Shown here piece after piece: positions 11,226 to 21,959 of a stretch of DNA of 64,000 nucleotides. The notes beneath the pieces were generated by a model, which searched no databases, was not told the DNA's origin, and worked only from the letters and a program-made list of their open reading frames with translations. The DNA lies in NCBI GenBank assembly GCA_035079385.1, contig JAVHKY010000003.1:27047501-27111500 (forward strand), in the 5' to 3' direction. This stretch comes from Aspidiotus rigidus. Its lineage: Eukaryota; Arthropoda; Insecta; Hemiptera; Diaspididae. Position numbers and translations under genes: made by a program. Numbering within the stretch: position 1 is the first letter of the stretch; every line of letters starts with the position of its first letter.

Positions 11226-11989
11226 TTTTCGAAGTTCAACGAAAGGTACATTCTCAGACGAAGAAGAAAGAATAAATATGACGAGAAGGGCTTCGAAAAG
11301 CGGGAAACCCTAAAAAACAGCCAGTTGAAAATTTCTACATTTCATGAAGACATATTGTACCACCTCTTTTGGATAAAGAAAACACTTTGTCTTGAAGCAC
11401 TTGATCTACTTCATCCTTCTTCTCTTTCCCTCCTGAGAAACGCATGCTCAGCCTACAAAAATATTCTAATAGATAAATTCGTTTCTATCTTTTGGCGTAA
11501 GTACTAATATTTTTAACCTAGACATATTCCTATAATATAGCCCGGACAAATCTTTTTAAGCAATTACGTGACTTAACTCAACTCAGGTATGACGACTTCA
11601 TCGACGTTAGACACGCAGGCGCACACGTTTTCTATGAAACATAACGTAACCTAACTTGAGACTGTCGGACGTATCGAGGGAGGGATACTCAAAGAGTAAA
11701 CACAACAATTTATTGCAAAAACCCCTCCCTCAACTCTGACCTACTTCGAGGACTCGGAAAAATTTCTAAAGTTTGACAATAGGTACACGAGGATTCAGAA
11801 AAGAAGAAGCAAATAAGTGAAAGAAGGAATGGTAGAAGAGAAAACTCGCTGACAATTCAACTTGATTCAGAACCCTATCCGTGACATCATCCCTTCCGAC
11901 CTTCGTTACGTCATCACCCTTGTTCTTGGGACACATACACTTTTGTGACATATCGAGATAGTAATACTGATCGCAGAAGCCAAAGACTA

Positions 11990-12480
11990 TTCTAACACCG
12001 AGGTTGAGGGAGAATTTGGGAAAATGGAAGCAAAGAAGGGAACCCATGATGACGGGACAGTGAGAAAGTATTCCCGATCAGTACCATACTTAAAGGAAAG
12101 TAAACAAACAAGGTGATTAGAGGCGTTCAGTGGTTATGATGTGAATGTGAGCATCCATGGTGAAGTGAATAAGCAACGATCAGACAGGACAAGGGAAGTT
12201 TGAGCAGAGTGTACCAACTCAGTTGCGAACAGTACGGAGGTATCTTGACTGGGAAAAAGTTTGAGATCAGGAGAAAGAAGCACAAAACATCAAAGAAGAA
12301 AGCGAAAGGAGGAGGGAAGTCACTGTTTGGCGAACACTGCGATGAAGAACAGCACAAGGGTGAAAGAATATTCGAAGTCATACACGTAGAAAATCGAATG
12401 AAGAGAAGAAAACTCTGGGAACAGATGGAGACTAAGAGGAGAAAAGCTAGTCTCTTAAACAAATGTAATCATCGAATTTA
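11990..12480 (+). pseudogene. Penelope-like element family B, GIY-YIG end (copy B1)
   Basis: A plus-strand remnant of a second PLE family. Broken frames give SVPYLK, then GYDVNVSIH, then VYQLSCEQYGGILTGKKF, the start of a GIY-YIG-type nuclease with YIG decayed to LTG. Next come LFGEHCDEEQH and FEVIHVENRMKRRKLWEQM. The F-EHC--EQH and MKRRKLWEQ blocks match the C-terminal end of PLE endonucleases. Copies at 42390-42840 and 62740-63540 share this sequence. There are several frame breaks and no complete RT. The 3' end abuts the end of the opposite-strand PLE A copy near 12500. Confidence 0.7.
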
Positions 12481-12554
12481 TCCGGTCCCAAAGGTTACGG
12501 CTCGACATAATTGAAAATACTCAATGAGTAAAATTGCAAGGACCGCAGTAATTA

Positions 12555-12610
12555 AACAGTCGCGAACGTTTTCGGTTAAGAAACCATCATCAGGCGATTG
12601 TAAAGAGCGA
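12555..12610 (-). ncRNA. Hammerhead ribozyme in the 3' pseudo-LTR of PLE A
   Basis: On the minus strand the order is a stem I strand CAATCGC (12600-12594), core CTGATGA (12593-12587), stem II GGTT-TCTT-AACC, core GAA, six bases AACGTT, then C and the return strand GCGACTG. Stem I pairs six of seven positions. The AACGTT block is a self-complementary stem III with no room for a loop, which suits action as a dimer. A single U lies between the core and stem II. Hammerhead ribozymes of this minimal type are known in PLE pseudo-LTRs. The motif begins about 50 bp after the GIY-YIG ORF stop, the expected place. Activity is inferred, not shown. Confidence 0.75.
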
Positions 12611-12639
12611 CTGCCCCAACTTTACGGTACACACAACAG

Positions 12640-13735
12640 ATCACCGACGAAGTCAGGATTGAACCGGCGAGCCATCACAAGGTGACTCATACTCGTAGAT
12701 TAATTCAACTAGCCCTGTCGGGAATATACCTGTTAAGTGACGTACAATTTCAATATTTTCTAACGCAACACGCTTAAAGTATGACTTCTCCTTATAGAGG
12801 AGGGTAGCTGACCCTTTTTTGAAACGATGACCACTAGAGATGAGATGGTCTGCGAAGGATTCGCCCAAATTTATTTTTTTTCCAGGCCTTAATGTGCTCA
12901 TATACACAAATACCGAGCTGGCGACCCGTCTCGCCCACATACACGCCGTCACAGTCCCCCAGCCTACACCACTCCTCTCGACCGGAGGGATGGGGTCCTT
13001 AAGCCTGACAAACAATCCCTTCACAGTGGTGAGGTTGTAGAATGCAGGTCGGAAGCCGAAGGGGCGAAGGACACGACCCAGCTTGGAAGAGAATTGTACC
13101 AGAAACGGGAGACTTATCCAACGTAATGTCTTACTATCGCGGGTCTGTTTACGGGGGAGGAAAGTGGTAGAATCCAGGCACATCCTGGTAAGCTTTCTAT
13201 AGACGATCCGGTCGATGTCCAGATTGACTCCATTCACAACAGCAATGTGCTTAACGATCGCAAGCTCCTTTTTAAAGGCGTACTGAGTCAACGGAATGCT
13301 GGTCAGCGATGAATGTAGCTATTGAAGGCAGCGATCTTATGGGAAAACGGGCAGAAGGACGATCCGTGGACAACTATATCGGTCGAAATATCCTTTCTGT
13401 AAATAGCACATTCATGGACCCCCATCTCCAATGGAAATGGAAAGATCCAAGAAATTTATGGAAGAACCTCCAATTTCTAAAGTGAATTTTATGAAGGCGT
13501 AATCTGTATTGAGATACTTAAGGAACTCACTCAGGAGATCCTTCGGACCGGTCCACGAGCACAAAATATCGTCCACATATCGATGCCAGTCTGTAGTGGA
13601 TATGATTCGAAAGCACTTGGTCCGAGGAAAAAATATCGGATTCAAATTTGGACATGAAAATCTCTGAAATGAGTAAACCCAGGGGGCTTTCCATTTCCAT
13701 TGGAGATGGGGTCCAACCATAGAAAGACATTAAAA
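12640..13735 (-). pseudogene. Penelope-like element family A, RT end plus GIY-YIG (copy A1)
   Basis: Minus-strand PLE in two main frames. The upstream part (13735-13412) holds ISEIFMSKFES, RYVDDILCSWTG (the catalytic Y-V-D-D of the RT palm) and KFTLEIGGSSINFLDLSIS. The downstream part (13291-12653, 212 aa) reads AFKKELAIVKHIAVVNGVN, then RWISLPFLVQFSSKLGRVLR and PFGFRPAFYNLTTVK, then a damaged GIY-YIG region and FADHLISSGH. Small indels break the GVYKLEC-C--FYIGE motif that is intact in the copy at 40146. The 5' part is missing (truncation near 13735). The element lies in the 13-kb RPTP intron, in the same transcriptional orientation as the host gene. Confidence 0.85.
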
Positions 13736-13741
13736 ACTCAC

Positions 13742-14075
13742 AGCCAACTTCGTCAGCTGCTCGGGATTGCCTTCAGTAACTGTGTTAATCGGGGCAAACA
13801 GAAAACCTGTTTTCTGTAGGTTTCTTAGTTTACAAATAAAGATTGAATTTTGTTTCTCACCACCTTGTGAGTTTAGGCTCAAAAGTTCATAGTCTTCCAA
13901 GTTTCCTCCTGTCAAGTACAGCTCAATATTCGAATTTTTCCCAAGTCCATTTCCTATCATATATATCTTAAAAGTCGAAATTTTTTCGAGTCCCACATTT
14001 TGCCAGTCGGCGCCCGTCATTTCTCTTCAACCTAGCCCCCCTCCCCCCACTTAAAACAGGTTCTTTATTGAAACG
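13742..14075 (+). repeat. Dispersed repeat R, copy 2
   Basis: A diverged direct copy of 10890-11225: AGCTGCTCGGGATTGCCTTC, an AATAAAGATTGAATT block, then ~45-bp units with 'cctatcatatatatcttaaaagtcgaaattttttc'-type content. It ends AAAACAGGTTCT, where the hairpin seen in copy 1 has decayed. It directly abuts the 5' truncation of PLE A1. Confidence 0.65.
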
Positions 14076-16185
14076 ATCTTTATTTAGTTGGCCCCATCAG
14101 AACTTTGGAAACTGGAGTGCTCCTCTCGCAGAAGAAATTCACTTTTATTATAATTTTCAAAACCCATTCCAAGAGATGCTATTTCGCGTATGTTTACTCA
14201 CTTTCATTTCGAAGGTCGCTACGTTCGAGAATTTTTTCGATTAGATTTTCCACGCGTTCGATATTGTAATGTTATTCATATTCTACTTCTCAACTGCGTA
14301 AATAATTCCTATCTAAGCCTAAAACTATACATTAAAAGCTTAAAAACTGTACGAGACTTACTTCCTTATTTCGTTTTTCGAAGGTTGATCTCGCTCGTTT
14401 CCCGAATTCCCAATATCGTACGGTTTTTTTTTCTTTCTTTCTTTCGCCTTTTCGTGACAAGGAATTGACAGCGAACAAGAAAGACGTGAAAGTGTGTTAG
14501 GATTATGAGAAGGCGAGCGAGGGCGAAAGAAAGCTGAGCTTCGATTTGGAGCGCGTGTATGATATTGTAATGCAAGCAAAGAACTAACTTTCACATGTGC
14601 TACATGCTCATGAATTTAATGTAAAACTGATATTTCGCCCTCGATAATGGAAAATATGATGGAAAGCGAGCGTATAAAATAAACATCTATTTAACGAACT
14701 AAAACCGTACTCGATAAGCGCACATGTACTAGGAATATCTGTTTCATAAAAATATTATATAAAACATTTTCATCGTTACAAGAATGAACGAACAACGTGC
14801 TCGCAGCCCAGACGTCGTATGTTAAAAGCACGAGGCATAAAACGTGAAAAAAAAGGCTCGTCTCTTTAAGGTCTATTATTCGTCCCTATATTATACCATT
14901 GGCAGTTATTAATAATCTCTCGTTACGGAGTCAATACTGTAAAATTTTCCTTTCAGAATGAGATGAATTCAGGTTATTCGCGCTAGTAAATTATATAGTC
15001 TCCGGCGTTAATTTTTAGAAAATAAAATACGCACAAGTTGGGAGGAAAAAGGGAAATTGTGGAAAAATCCCGGATACATTTCTGGTTTATTCGTTCATAA
15101 TTTTCTACACGCAGGCTGTAATAAAAGCTAAGTAGAGACGGTTAGTATGTGTACCATTTTGCTGACTGAAAATAGTTTATTGAAAAGATTAAGCTGGTAA
15201 TTGAAGACCCATCGGTACGCTCAGGATATCCTCCATTCCGAATGACATTGACGAAGGAAAATACTTTTCATTAGGAACATACAAGTATTATCGTATTTTA
15301 TCACCGAATGAGATAAGATAAACATTCGTAGATTTCCGAGCACGTTCTCTCAATAAAAGGGTTGTCTTTTCTGCTTCATGAAACCACGATAGTCTCTGCG
15401 GTCGAAAATGGGGCCAAATCCTTGCGATGATGAGTTTAATATGGGCAACTTACGAATATATTTCGAACGAAGAGGAATATCGCGAACGAGGACATTCACA
15501 TACTTTCAGTGCCAATTTTATGTTAATTTATGGTTTTGTATTTTCAGTTTTCGTTGAAAATTTCACCAAAATGAGAAGTTTTCGTTGAGTAAGGGTTATA
15601 TGTGTATTATACGAATTCTGATCTTTTGGGCTACAGAAAAGTTGATTTTCGAACTCGTACAGCGAATATGATTTTCGTGGGAAAGAGAGTTTTGCAAAGG
15701 AATCGCTTATAGGATGTATTTTAATGAAGAAACACTAATAGAGCGCGTAGTTTGTTTTTAGTTTAACGTCTAAATGAAAAATTTTTGATGGTCGAAAATG
15801 CAAAATTGAGACTTGAGAAGCATCTTCGTTGAATTTTGTTCGCTTGTCCCCGATTTTCTCATCACTTTTCGAAAACACGTATCAAATTCCGAATGAAAGT
15901 TTTCGAGCAATTTTCAATGATAATACTACAAGAGGGAGAGGGAGGAGGCGTGATACATATCGGATGAGTCTTTTCTGAGGAAGGTACCCAACAAAACGTG
16001 TAACACAGTGGTAACGTCGCAAGAGTGTAGAGTCCTCGAGGTCATGACGTCACGGTATGATGTGAGAAAAGTATACATGTACATTTTAAGCAGAGAGGTG
16101 ATGACGTCATCAAGTTTTTCGGACGAGAAATCTAACGCTTATCCTTATATTCAGTGTAAAAGTATGGGAAGTACAATCTCCACTC
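14076..16185. other. Intron sequence, little recognisable
   Basis: A+T-rich RPTP intron with short poly-T and TTTC runs near 14425. Two TGACGTCA sites lie near its end (16045 and 16102). No gene or clear transposon is seen. Confidence 0.45.
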
Positions 16186-16189
16186 ATTT

Positions 16190-16400
16190 CTATCTTGCCA
16201 AAGAGTCGTCGTGTTGAAACCGGATCATAATAGGGCAATATAGAAGGCGGGTACACCGGACAGTAGTATGCGGAGTAGGGTACGCCAATCGGGGAAAAAT
16301 ATGGTTCGTTAGCCACGGAACACCGCGAGTCAAAATATACTTTCTCGCGCTAGTTTGAGAAAGGTGGGTATGGATCTGTTCCCACGTTTTGTTGGGAACC
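16190..16400 (+). repeat. Dispersed repeat Q (AAAGTCGTCGTG family)
   Basis: Contains 'aagagtcgtcgtgttgaaac', 'ggatcataatagggcaatat' and 'ttcgttagcc', followed by 'tttctcgcgctagtttgagaa'. The same order appears at 50790-50950, and part of it at 17590-17720. Function unknown; non-coding. Confidence 0.65.
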
Positions 16401-16664
16401 CAAGCATACTCTCTATATATTTCACGCTGACGTCTATTTTCAGACTTGGAAAAAATTTCAAAGATGATCTTCAGCACAATCTCGAGTATGGTTTATTTTT
16501 TTGGTATTGGCGTATTTCCAGGGGCCCCAAAGAACTTCCAAAAAGCTCTAGTATCATCAATTTTCAACTAACCAATATACTTTTTTTTTCTTGCTTCATG
16601 GAGATTTTGATTTTTGACACCCCCTAGGAAGAATTTCTAAATATACCACTGTTTTTTGGAACTT

Positions 16665-17090
16665 TTTTAGCGGGGAACCCGCTATCCCTTTTGATGGGCG
16701 GTACTTCCAGGGAATTTTCGTCCGCGAGCGCGAACGAGGTTGATGACGTCACGGAGAGGGGAACTTGGAAAAATTTCGACCCTACAGCCATATATGATAA
16801 GAAGGGGACTTAGAAAAATTCCTACCTCCGAGCTATATATGGTAGGAGGGGGACTTGGAAAAATTTCGACTTTCTAACCATATATGATAGGAAGGAGACT
16901 TGGAAAAATTCCTACCTCTGAGCTATATATGATAGGAGGGGGACTTGGAAAGACGACGGCTCCCTTGAAACTGCAGCGCGTTCAAGTTGTCACGTCATGA
17001 TTTTCAGGACTTGGAAAACTTCAGGCTCTAGGGGACTCGAGACAGCGGGTTCCCCGCTGGCATTGCAGTCCTGATCTAATTTTTTTTTCT
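16665..17090 (+). mobile_element. Hairpin-ended element W1
   Basis: Bounded by AGCGGGGAACCCGCT (16669-16683) and its exact reverse complement AGCGGGTTCCCCGCT (17044-17058). Each end also folds on itself as AGCGGG-GAA-CCCGCT. Inside are the left unique part (TACTTCCAGGGAATTTTCG, then GATGACGTCACGGAGAGG), about four tandem ~43-45-bp ACTTGGAAAAATT units and the right unique part (ACGACGGCTCCCTTGAAA, GGCTCTAGGGGACTCG). A second copy is at 29935-30230. Shared sequence continues about 25 bp beyond the right hairpin, so the true end may be near 17085. No coding capacity was found. Confidence 0.75.
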
Positions 17091-17183
17091 ACTACGTTAT
17101 CATTATTTTTCTCAATAATCTTGTCTTAATATCAACTATCCTCTTATTCTTTTTTTCAAAAACATTACTTTGATTTGAACTAC

Positions 17184-17316
17184 AGTCTGTTCCAAGAGAG
17201 TTTGGTATTATAAATCACGGGGAACCCGCATTCCATTCGCATTCCGTAACATAAAATAAGCGTGAGTGACGTGGGTTGCCTATCGTTTATAATACCAAAC
17301 TCTCGTGGAACAGACT
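17184..17316. mobile_element. 133-bp TIR element (MITE-like)
   Basis: AGTCTGTTCCAAGAGAGTTT at 17184 continues for about 30 bp and is mirrored at 17286-17316 with one mismatch (CTCTCGTGGAACAGACT). The centre includes GGGGAACCCGC. Flanks show no clear duplication. The surrounding DNA is a degenerate 'ttatttttctcaataa' repeat. Confidence 0.7.
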
Positions 17317-17859
17317 TTACATTTTCTTTTTTTCATAAACGTTATCTTCATTTCAACTACGTTATTTTTCTCAATAACGTTATTTTAACGAGATACGTTA
17401 GTATTTTTCGAAATCTAGTAAAGACATGCCTTACAAACATTTTTTAATAATTTTTTTTTTTTTTCTGTTGTGCTTTTTATTTTCTCTTCCCTTTTTTACG
17501 ATGTTCAGATTCTTCTAATGTTTTGCGTTCAAGCTTTGAAGAACAATCCTCTCCGGGAGTACCTTCAGCTTGAAAGGGGAAAACACGATTCATTAGCCGG
17601 GGGTCACTGCGAGCGGAAACATACCTTCTCGCGCCAGCTCGAGAAAAGTGGATATGGATCTGTACCCGCGTTTCCTCGTGTGCTCATGAGTACTTCCTAT
17701 ACTACTAGGGAAGAGGAGAAGAAAAATCAGAATTCAAATAGAATATGAGAAGACTTCTGGAATGGTCTGATACTGTTCACGTAACACTTCAAGATGGTCT
17801 GCGAAAATTTTTTCTTATATGGTCGTGAGTACATTTTCAAAAATCGAGAAACCCCCATA

Positions 17860-18200
17860 AAAAATGACGGCTTCCTTAACAAAGTTGAACGAGGAACACA
17901 GGAAACCTGTTTGATGGATCAAATTGGTTTTAGTATTGAGATTTGAATCGAAATCTCGAAGAATCTAAAATTTTTCTAAGTCTGTTGTGTCACAGTGTAT
18001 ATAATTTGAAATTTCCAACTTCCTTTCCTATCATTTTTTACGGATATGTGGGTACTCCTGTCATACTCTATGGCAAGGGACTCGAAACTGATCGTCCCAG
18101 GGTCGAAAGTCTAAATTTTTCCAAGTCCTTTGCCTATCATATAACACACCTCAGAAGTCTAAATTATTTCAATTACCTTGGAAAAAGACCTTAGAAAAAT
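17860..18200 (+). repeat. Block of hairpin-family / ~45-bp minisatellite sequence
   Basis: Starts ACGGCTTCCTTAACAAAGTT, then a decayed hairpin CAGGAAACCTGTTT, then degenerate CCAAGTCC-type units to about 18185. The same left sequence recurs near 51100 and 57325. Confidence 0.6.
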
Positions 18201-18224
18201 TTTACCGACCTTTGACCTCATTTA

Positions 18225-19010
18225 CTCTGGCCAGAGGCATTCAACTGTTTTGTCCACAGACTAACTAACATTCCTTTGAGTCAAAATGCCTTCAGGAAGG
18301 AGTTAATGACCATAAAACATCGCCAGAGTTCATGAGATTCATTTGGACATAGACGCAATGAAAGACAAGATACTTACGTGCGGGGGTAATATTTAAGGGT
18401 AGGGGGTTGTTGGTAAATGAAAAACTCAAGCGAAAAATTTGATCACCTCGTCGGGATCCCCCCCTCCTTTAATAGACGCGATGGTTTGTAGGAAGGTAAT
18501 TAGAAAGCACCTCGACTTACTACCTGCCTCCCCCGCTCCATGAGCCGTGAAAAATTGCTGTGGATTGGGCTCCCATTTTTGGGGATGTTCTTCCTTCAGT
18601 TAGGACGGGCCCTTCATCCATTCAGTTTTCGGCTTGCGTTCCACTCTGTTACAGTCGAAGGGTTGTTTGTTACTGCTGAAAGACCGAGTTGCTGAGGAGG
18701 AGAAGAGTGGGGTGTATATTTAGGTTGAAGTGTAAAGATTGTAAGGGCGTTTCTGTGAGACTGGTCGCCAGTTGAAAATAGAGTGGCTGAACATAAGAAA
18801 GCCTGGGTGAAGGGCAGCGAGGGAGATTCGGCATTCACGGATCACCTAATCACCAGTGGGTATAGCTTTCGAGGGTTCGCATTGCCTTGGAACGCATGGA
18901 AATCATTCGTTATATAAATACTGGAGCTGTAATCGTGCTAAACAGGCATATACCAGACAAAGGTCTGATCGAGCTTGTTTATGATTCATAACTCGATGAT
19001 TAGTTCTTTT
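18225..19010 (+). pseudogene. Penelope-like element family A (eroded copy A2)
   Basis: DNA-level match to the PLE A coding region in many short frames: 'ttgagtcaaaatgccttcag', GACTACCTGC-type DSTTSLP coding, 'ttggactgcc...gggctcccat' for RWISLPF, then 'ggagaagagtggggtgtata' for ERSGVY, 'gcattcacggatcacctaat' for AFTDHLI and a final LIELVYDS. An insertion of about 100 bp disrupts it near 18375-18475. Numerous stops and indels show it is the oldest of the four A copies. It is followed directly by a pseudo-LTR with a hammerhead core. Confidence 0.75.
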
Positions 19011-19235
19011 CTTCTTTTTCTCAAGTTGGTGTCGTTGTTTCGTTTCATCGTTGGGTCAGTTGCTTTCTTGTTCTCGCTGAAGATGATTTTTTTACCGAAA
19101 GCGCTTCGGTTGTCGAAATTGTTTCTGCGGTGTTTGAAATTTTTCTTTACCCTCGGGAGTAATTTCTCCCGTTTGCATTTTTACTTTCTTGAGTATATTT
19201 CATTATGAATAGCCGTACCCTTGGAAGATTGAATT
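19011..19235 (+). repeat. 3' pseudo-LTR of PLE A2
   Basis: T-rich tail with the hammerhead region, then 'ttcattatgaatagccgtac' near 19200. This last block is the conserved PLE A terminus, also present near 12490, 40105 and 57215. Confidence 0.6.
19070..19115 (+). ncRNA. Degenerate hammerhead core, PLE A2 pseudo-LTR
   Basis: CTGAAGA (19077-19083), a weakened stem II, CCGAAA, then GCGCTT. With the last core A, the block AGCGCT is a palindromic stem III and is followed by U as the cleavage-site base. Stem I can form only about three pairs. Probably a decayed relative of the 12.6-kb ribozyme. Confidence 0.5.
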
Positions 19236-19659
19236 AACCATGGTGAAAGAGCATTATGCTCCTGTAATTCTATTGACGGGGAAGGCTAAACTGACAAATT
19301 GGGTTAAGGCGGAGAGCCGGATACTGGAGATGTGGGTCGTACATGCGTAGCCTAAAGAAAGGCTGAGGAGGTGTATTTGGCTCACAAGATTTCTCCAGTG
19401 TTCCGTAATTGCATACTTATTCTCGCTCGTATCATTAATCGTATGCCGAAATCCGTGGAATGAAAATAAGATACAACCCAGCAACATACATAAGATCAAT
19501 CTTAAGGAACACACTACCAGATTGATGATGCGCAGGAGAATAGGTATGCAATATGGAATACTGCGAAAGCCTTACTGGTCGCTGGGGTCACTAATTTACT
19601 CCAGTAATGCACGCCCATACCAATAGTAGTAGGTTTTTGAAGTTAGGCGTAATTACATC

Positions 19660-19865
19660 TTGGGTTGATGACGTAACTAAGGTTGAGGGCGATGACATCA
19701 CAAAATTCAACGATACGGGTGATGACGTCACTTAGGTTGAAGGGAGGATCTCACGAGTTGATAACCGCATCAAGGTTGGGGTTGAGGACGTCACGGGTTG
19801 ATAATGTCACAAGAGCGTTTATACCTCAAGGTTAGCGGTTATGACGTCACAAAAGTGTATGATTG
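19660..19865. repeat. Degenerate array of GATGACGTCAC-containing units
   Basis: About six irregular units of 'ggttga-g-tgatgacgtcac'. Exact TGACGTCA octamers lie at 19723-19730 and 19842-19849, with near-matches between them. TGACGTCA is the CREB/ATF consensus; any regulatory role is speculation. Confidence 0.55.
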
Positions 19866-20141
19866 TCTCAGTGGAGCAAAATTTTAGGATGAATACGAGT
19901 ATAACCCGTAATGAACTCAACATATTATTCATTTTAGTCATTTTTTATCCCCTCTCTTGCACTGTACCGAGATAATGTCTACTTCATTCGGTTGATTAGG
20001 CACAGTGAAAATCATTCAAAGTGGTCTCTAATCGGCACCCTATAAGGATTCCGAATCTGTAACGCGATCCAGTCATGAAACATTAAGAAATTTTGATGTA
20101 CAATAATTCACATAATATGAATTCATAAATATTGTACTTAC

Positions 20142-20218
20142 ATCAACGTACGATGCATTAATATAATCTGAATCTGGAATATTATTGACTTGCTCTAACA
20201 CCACTCGATTATAATCAT
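20142..20218 (-). CDS. Receptor-type protein tyrosine phosphatase, exon with the YINAS block
   Basis: A 77-bp minus-strand exon with acceptor tgtatttttacag and donor gtaagt. Two leading bases complete a tyrosine with the T left by the upstream exon (Y), giving YDYNRVVLEQ, then SDYINASYVD. This corresponds to the PTP-domain Y-RV-L and DYINAS motifs, the latter part of the conserved core next to the active site. It ends in phase 0, which fits the exon at 7051 starting [10 protein letters not shown]. The 25 complete codons are uninterrupted. Confidence 0.94.
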
Positions 20219-21955
20219 CTGTAAAAATACAATAAAAATTAAGTTTTCATATTAGCGCACGATGCGATGCTGTGTTCATCAAATTTCAAGACAATGCCCT
20301 CATCGGAATGTATTTTTGGCAGCTTGTGGAATGACTGTTTTTTTTTTCTAATAACAAGTTTGGCTAACTCGACAACTAACAAGAGAAAACGCGCGAACAA
20401 TAAGTTCATAAAAAAATTTTCTCAAAAATCATTACGACATTTTTCCGGTACAATTTGCCCTTATAGAAAGTGGTTTAACTCAATAATATATTTCACGACG
20501 AGGCCCAAAAGGAAAAACAGCCACTCGTTGGCTAAATCGTACGGAAATACTCGACGAACGGAAACAAGTTAAGAAAGAAAGAAAGGAAGGAAGAGGGGAA
20601 AGAAAAGAAAAGTAAAGGAAAAATGTCGTCTTGGAAAAGAGCAAACTATGAAAGTTCGTAACAAAATATACGGCAATACCGTTGAAAAAGTTCGATCATT
20701 TCACAACATGGCGGAAATGAAATTTTTCAGCGCTTATTATAAAATTACGTGTGAATCAAACTCTCTCTCTCTTACAATTAATATCTCTAGCTGAGATGGG
20801 AAAAATATTATTCTTTAAAAAGTTACGCGGCACGTCGATCGAACGAAAAATTTCAATACCGAGCTCTAATAATTGGTTCGGAAATTTAGCACGAAAAGCC
20901 GAAATCGATTTTAAATTGTTAAAAATTTCGAGCGAGAGAACGTTGGTTTCTATTTCGTCGCACGAATAAACTTTTCGAATGCGAAAACACGATCAATTGG
21001 ATTAAAAAAGAAGAATGACGGAGACATCGAGTGAATAAAAGAGGGAGGAAAAAGTATCACTTTGAAAGAAAATTATGAGATACTGACGAAGCTGTGATAG
21101 AAAGAGAGCCAGAGAGAGGAACGTTATTACAGGGTGAATAAAGCCAACGTATACCTCAAATACTTTTCAGTTCGCTAACAAGAATCTTGAAAGCTTTGAA
21201 AAACAGCGGATCCGCGTGAGTGCATCTCTAAAAAATACGCGAAAAGTGGACTCGTGTAGTCAAAAATTTCTCTTCAGAATTCGGTCGGTATCGGTAAAAT
21301 ATATAGACACGAAAATGCGGTATGTTTATCTCACGTCTCCGTAGAAGTAGAAACCAAAAAAGTATGTTACTCTCTTTTTTTATTGATCAGGTGAAGAGAT
21401 GGGGTTAGAATTGCCTCGTATAAAATTCCTTTTTTGTGGAATGAAACTCAAATTCCAAAACTCTCATGAATCTTGCAACCTAAAACGAAATGGGGCGTAG
21501 AGCGTATTTAGGAACAGTGAACATTGTTTTATGGCCAATTTATTTGATTTTTTCTGAACATCATACAATATTATACTCGAGGATATTTTTTTTTTTAATG
21601 AGCTGTGGAGTTATTGTATAGTGAGCTGAAAAACTAAGTTCAACCATTGCTTTGAGGATATACGATACACCACATTTATGGATTAGTACCGTCATCTACA
21701 CCAACATAGCTTCGATCAAATCTTTAATGATATTTATTCCAACATCAATTTCACCTCTGAGATTGAGATTTGAACATTAATTTTCTCCATCTGCATTAGA
21801 AAAAAAAATACCGAAACAATTTTGACCATCCATCAGCTCCTTTACAAACTCGCTTCCTTCCACTCCATGCAGAAATCCAAAAACGTGTAAAAGATGATCA
21901 GATCTGTAGCGCCAACTTTGATTCTCTCAATCACAAAAAGTGAAGTTTTTGAATC
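20219..21955. other. Intron sequence, no feature recognised
   Basis: A+T-rich RPTP intron. It includes the end-type sequence GAGAACCTGTTTTATGGGGC only at its far edge (about 22003). No coding motifs are seen. Confidence 0.45.
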
Positions 21956-21959
21956 TGAA

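Noticed and set aside
14358..14594. Basic, R/K/S-rich minus-strand frames
   Set aside because: Caused by a TTTC/GAAA low-complexity stretch.
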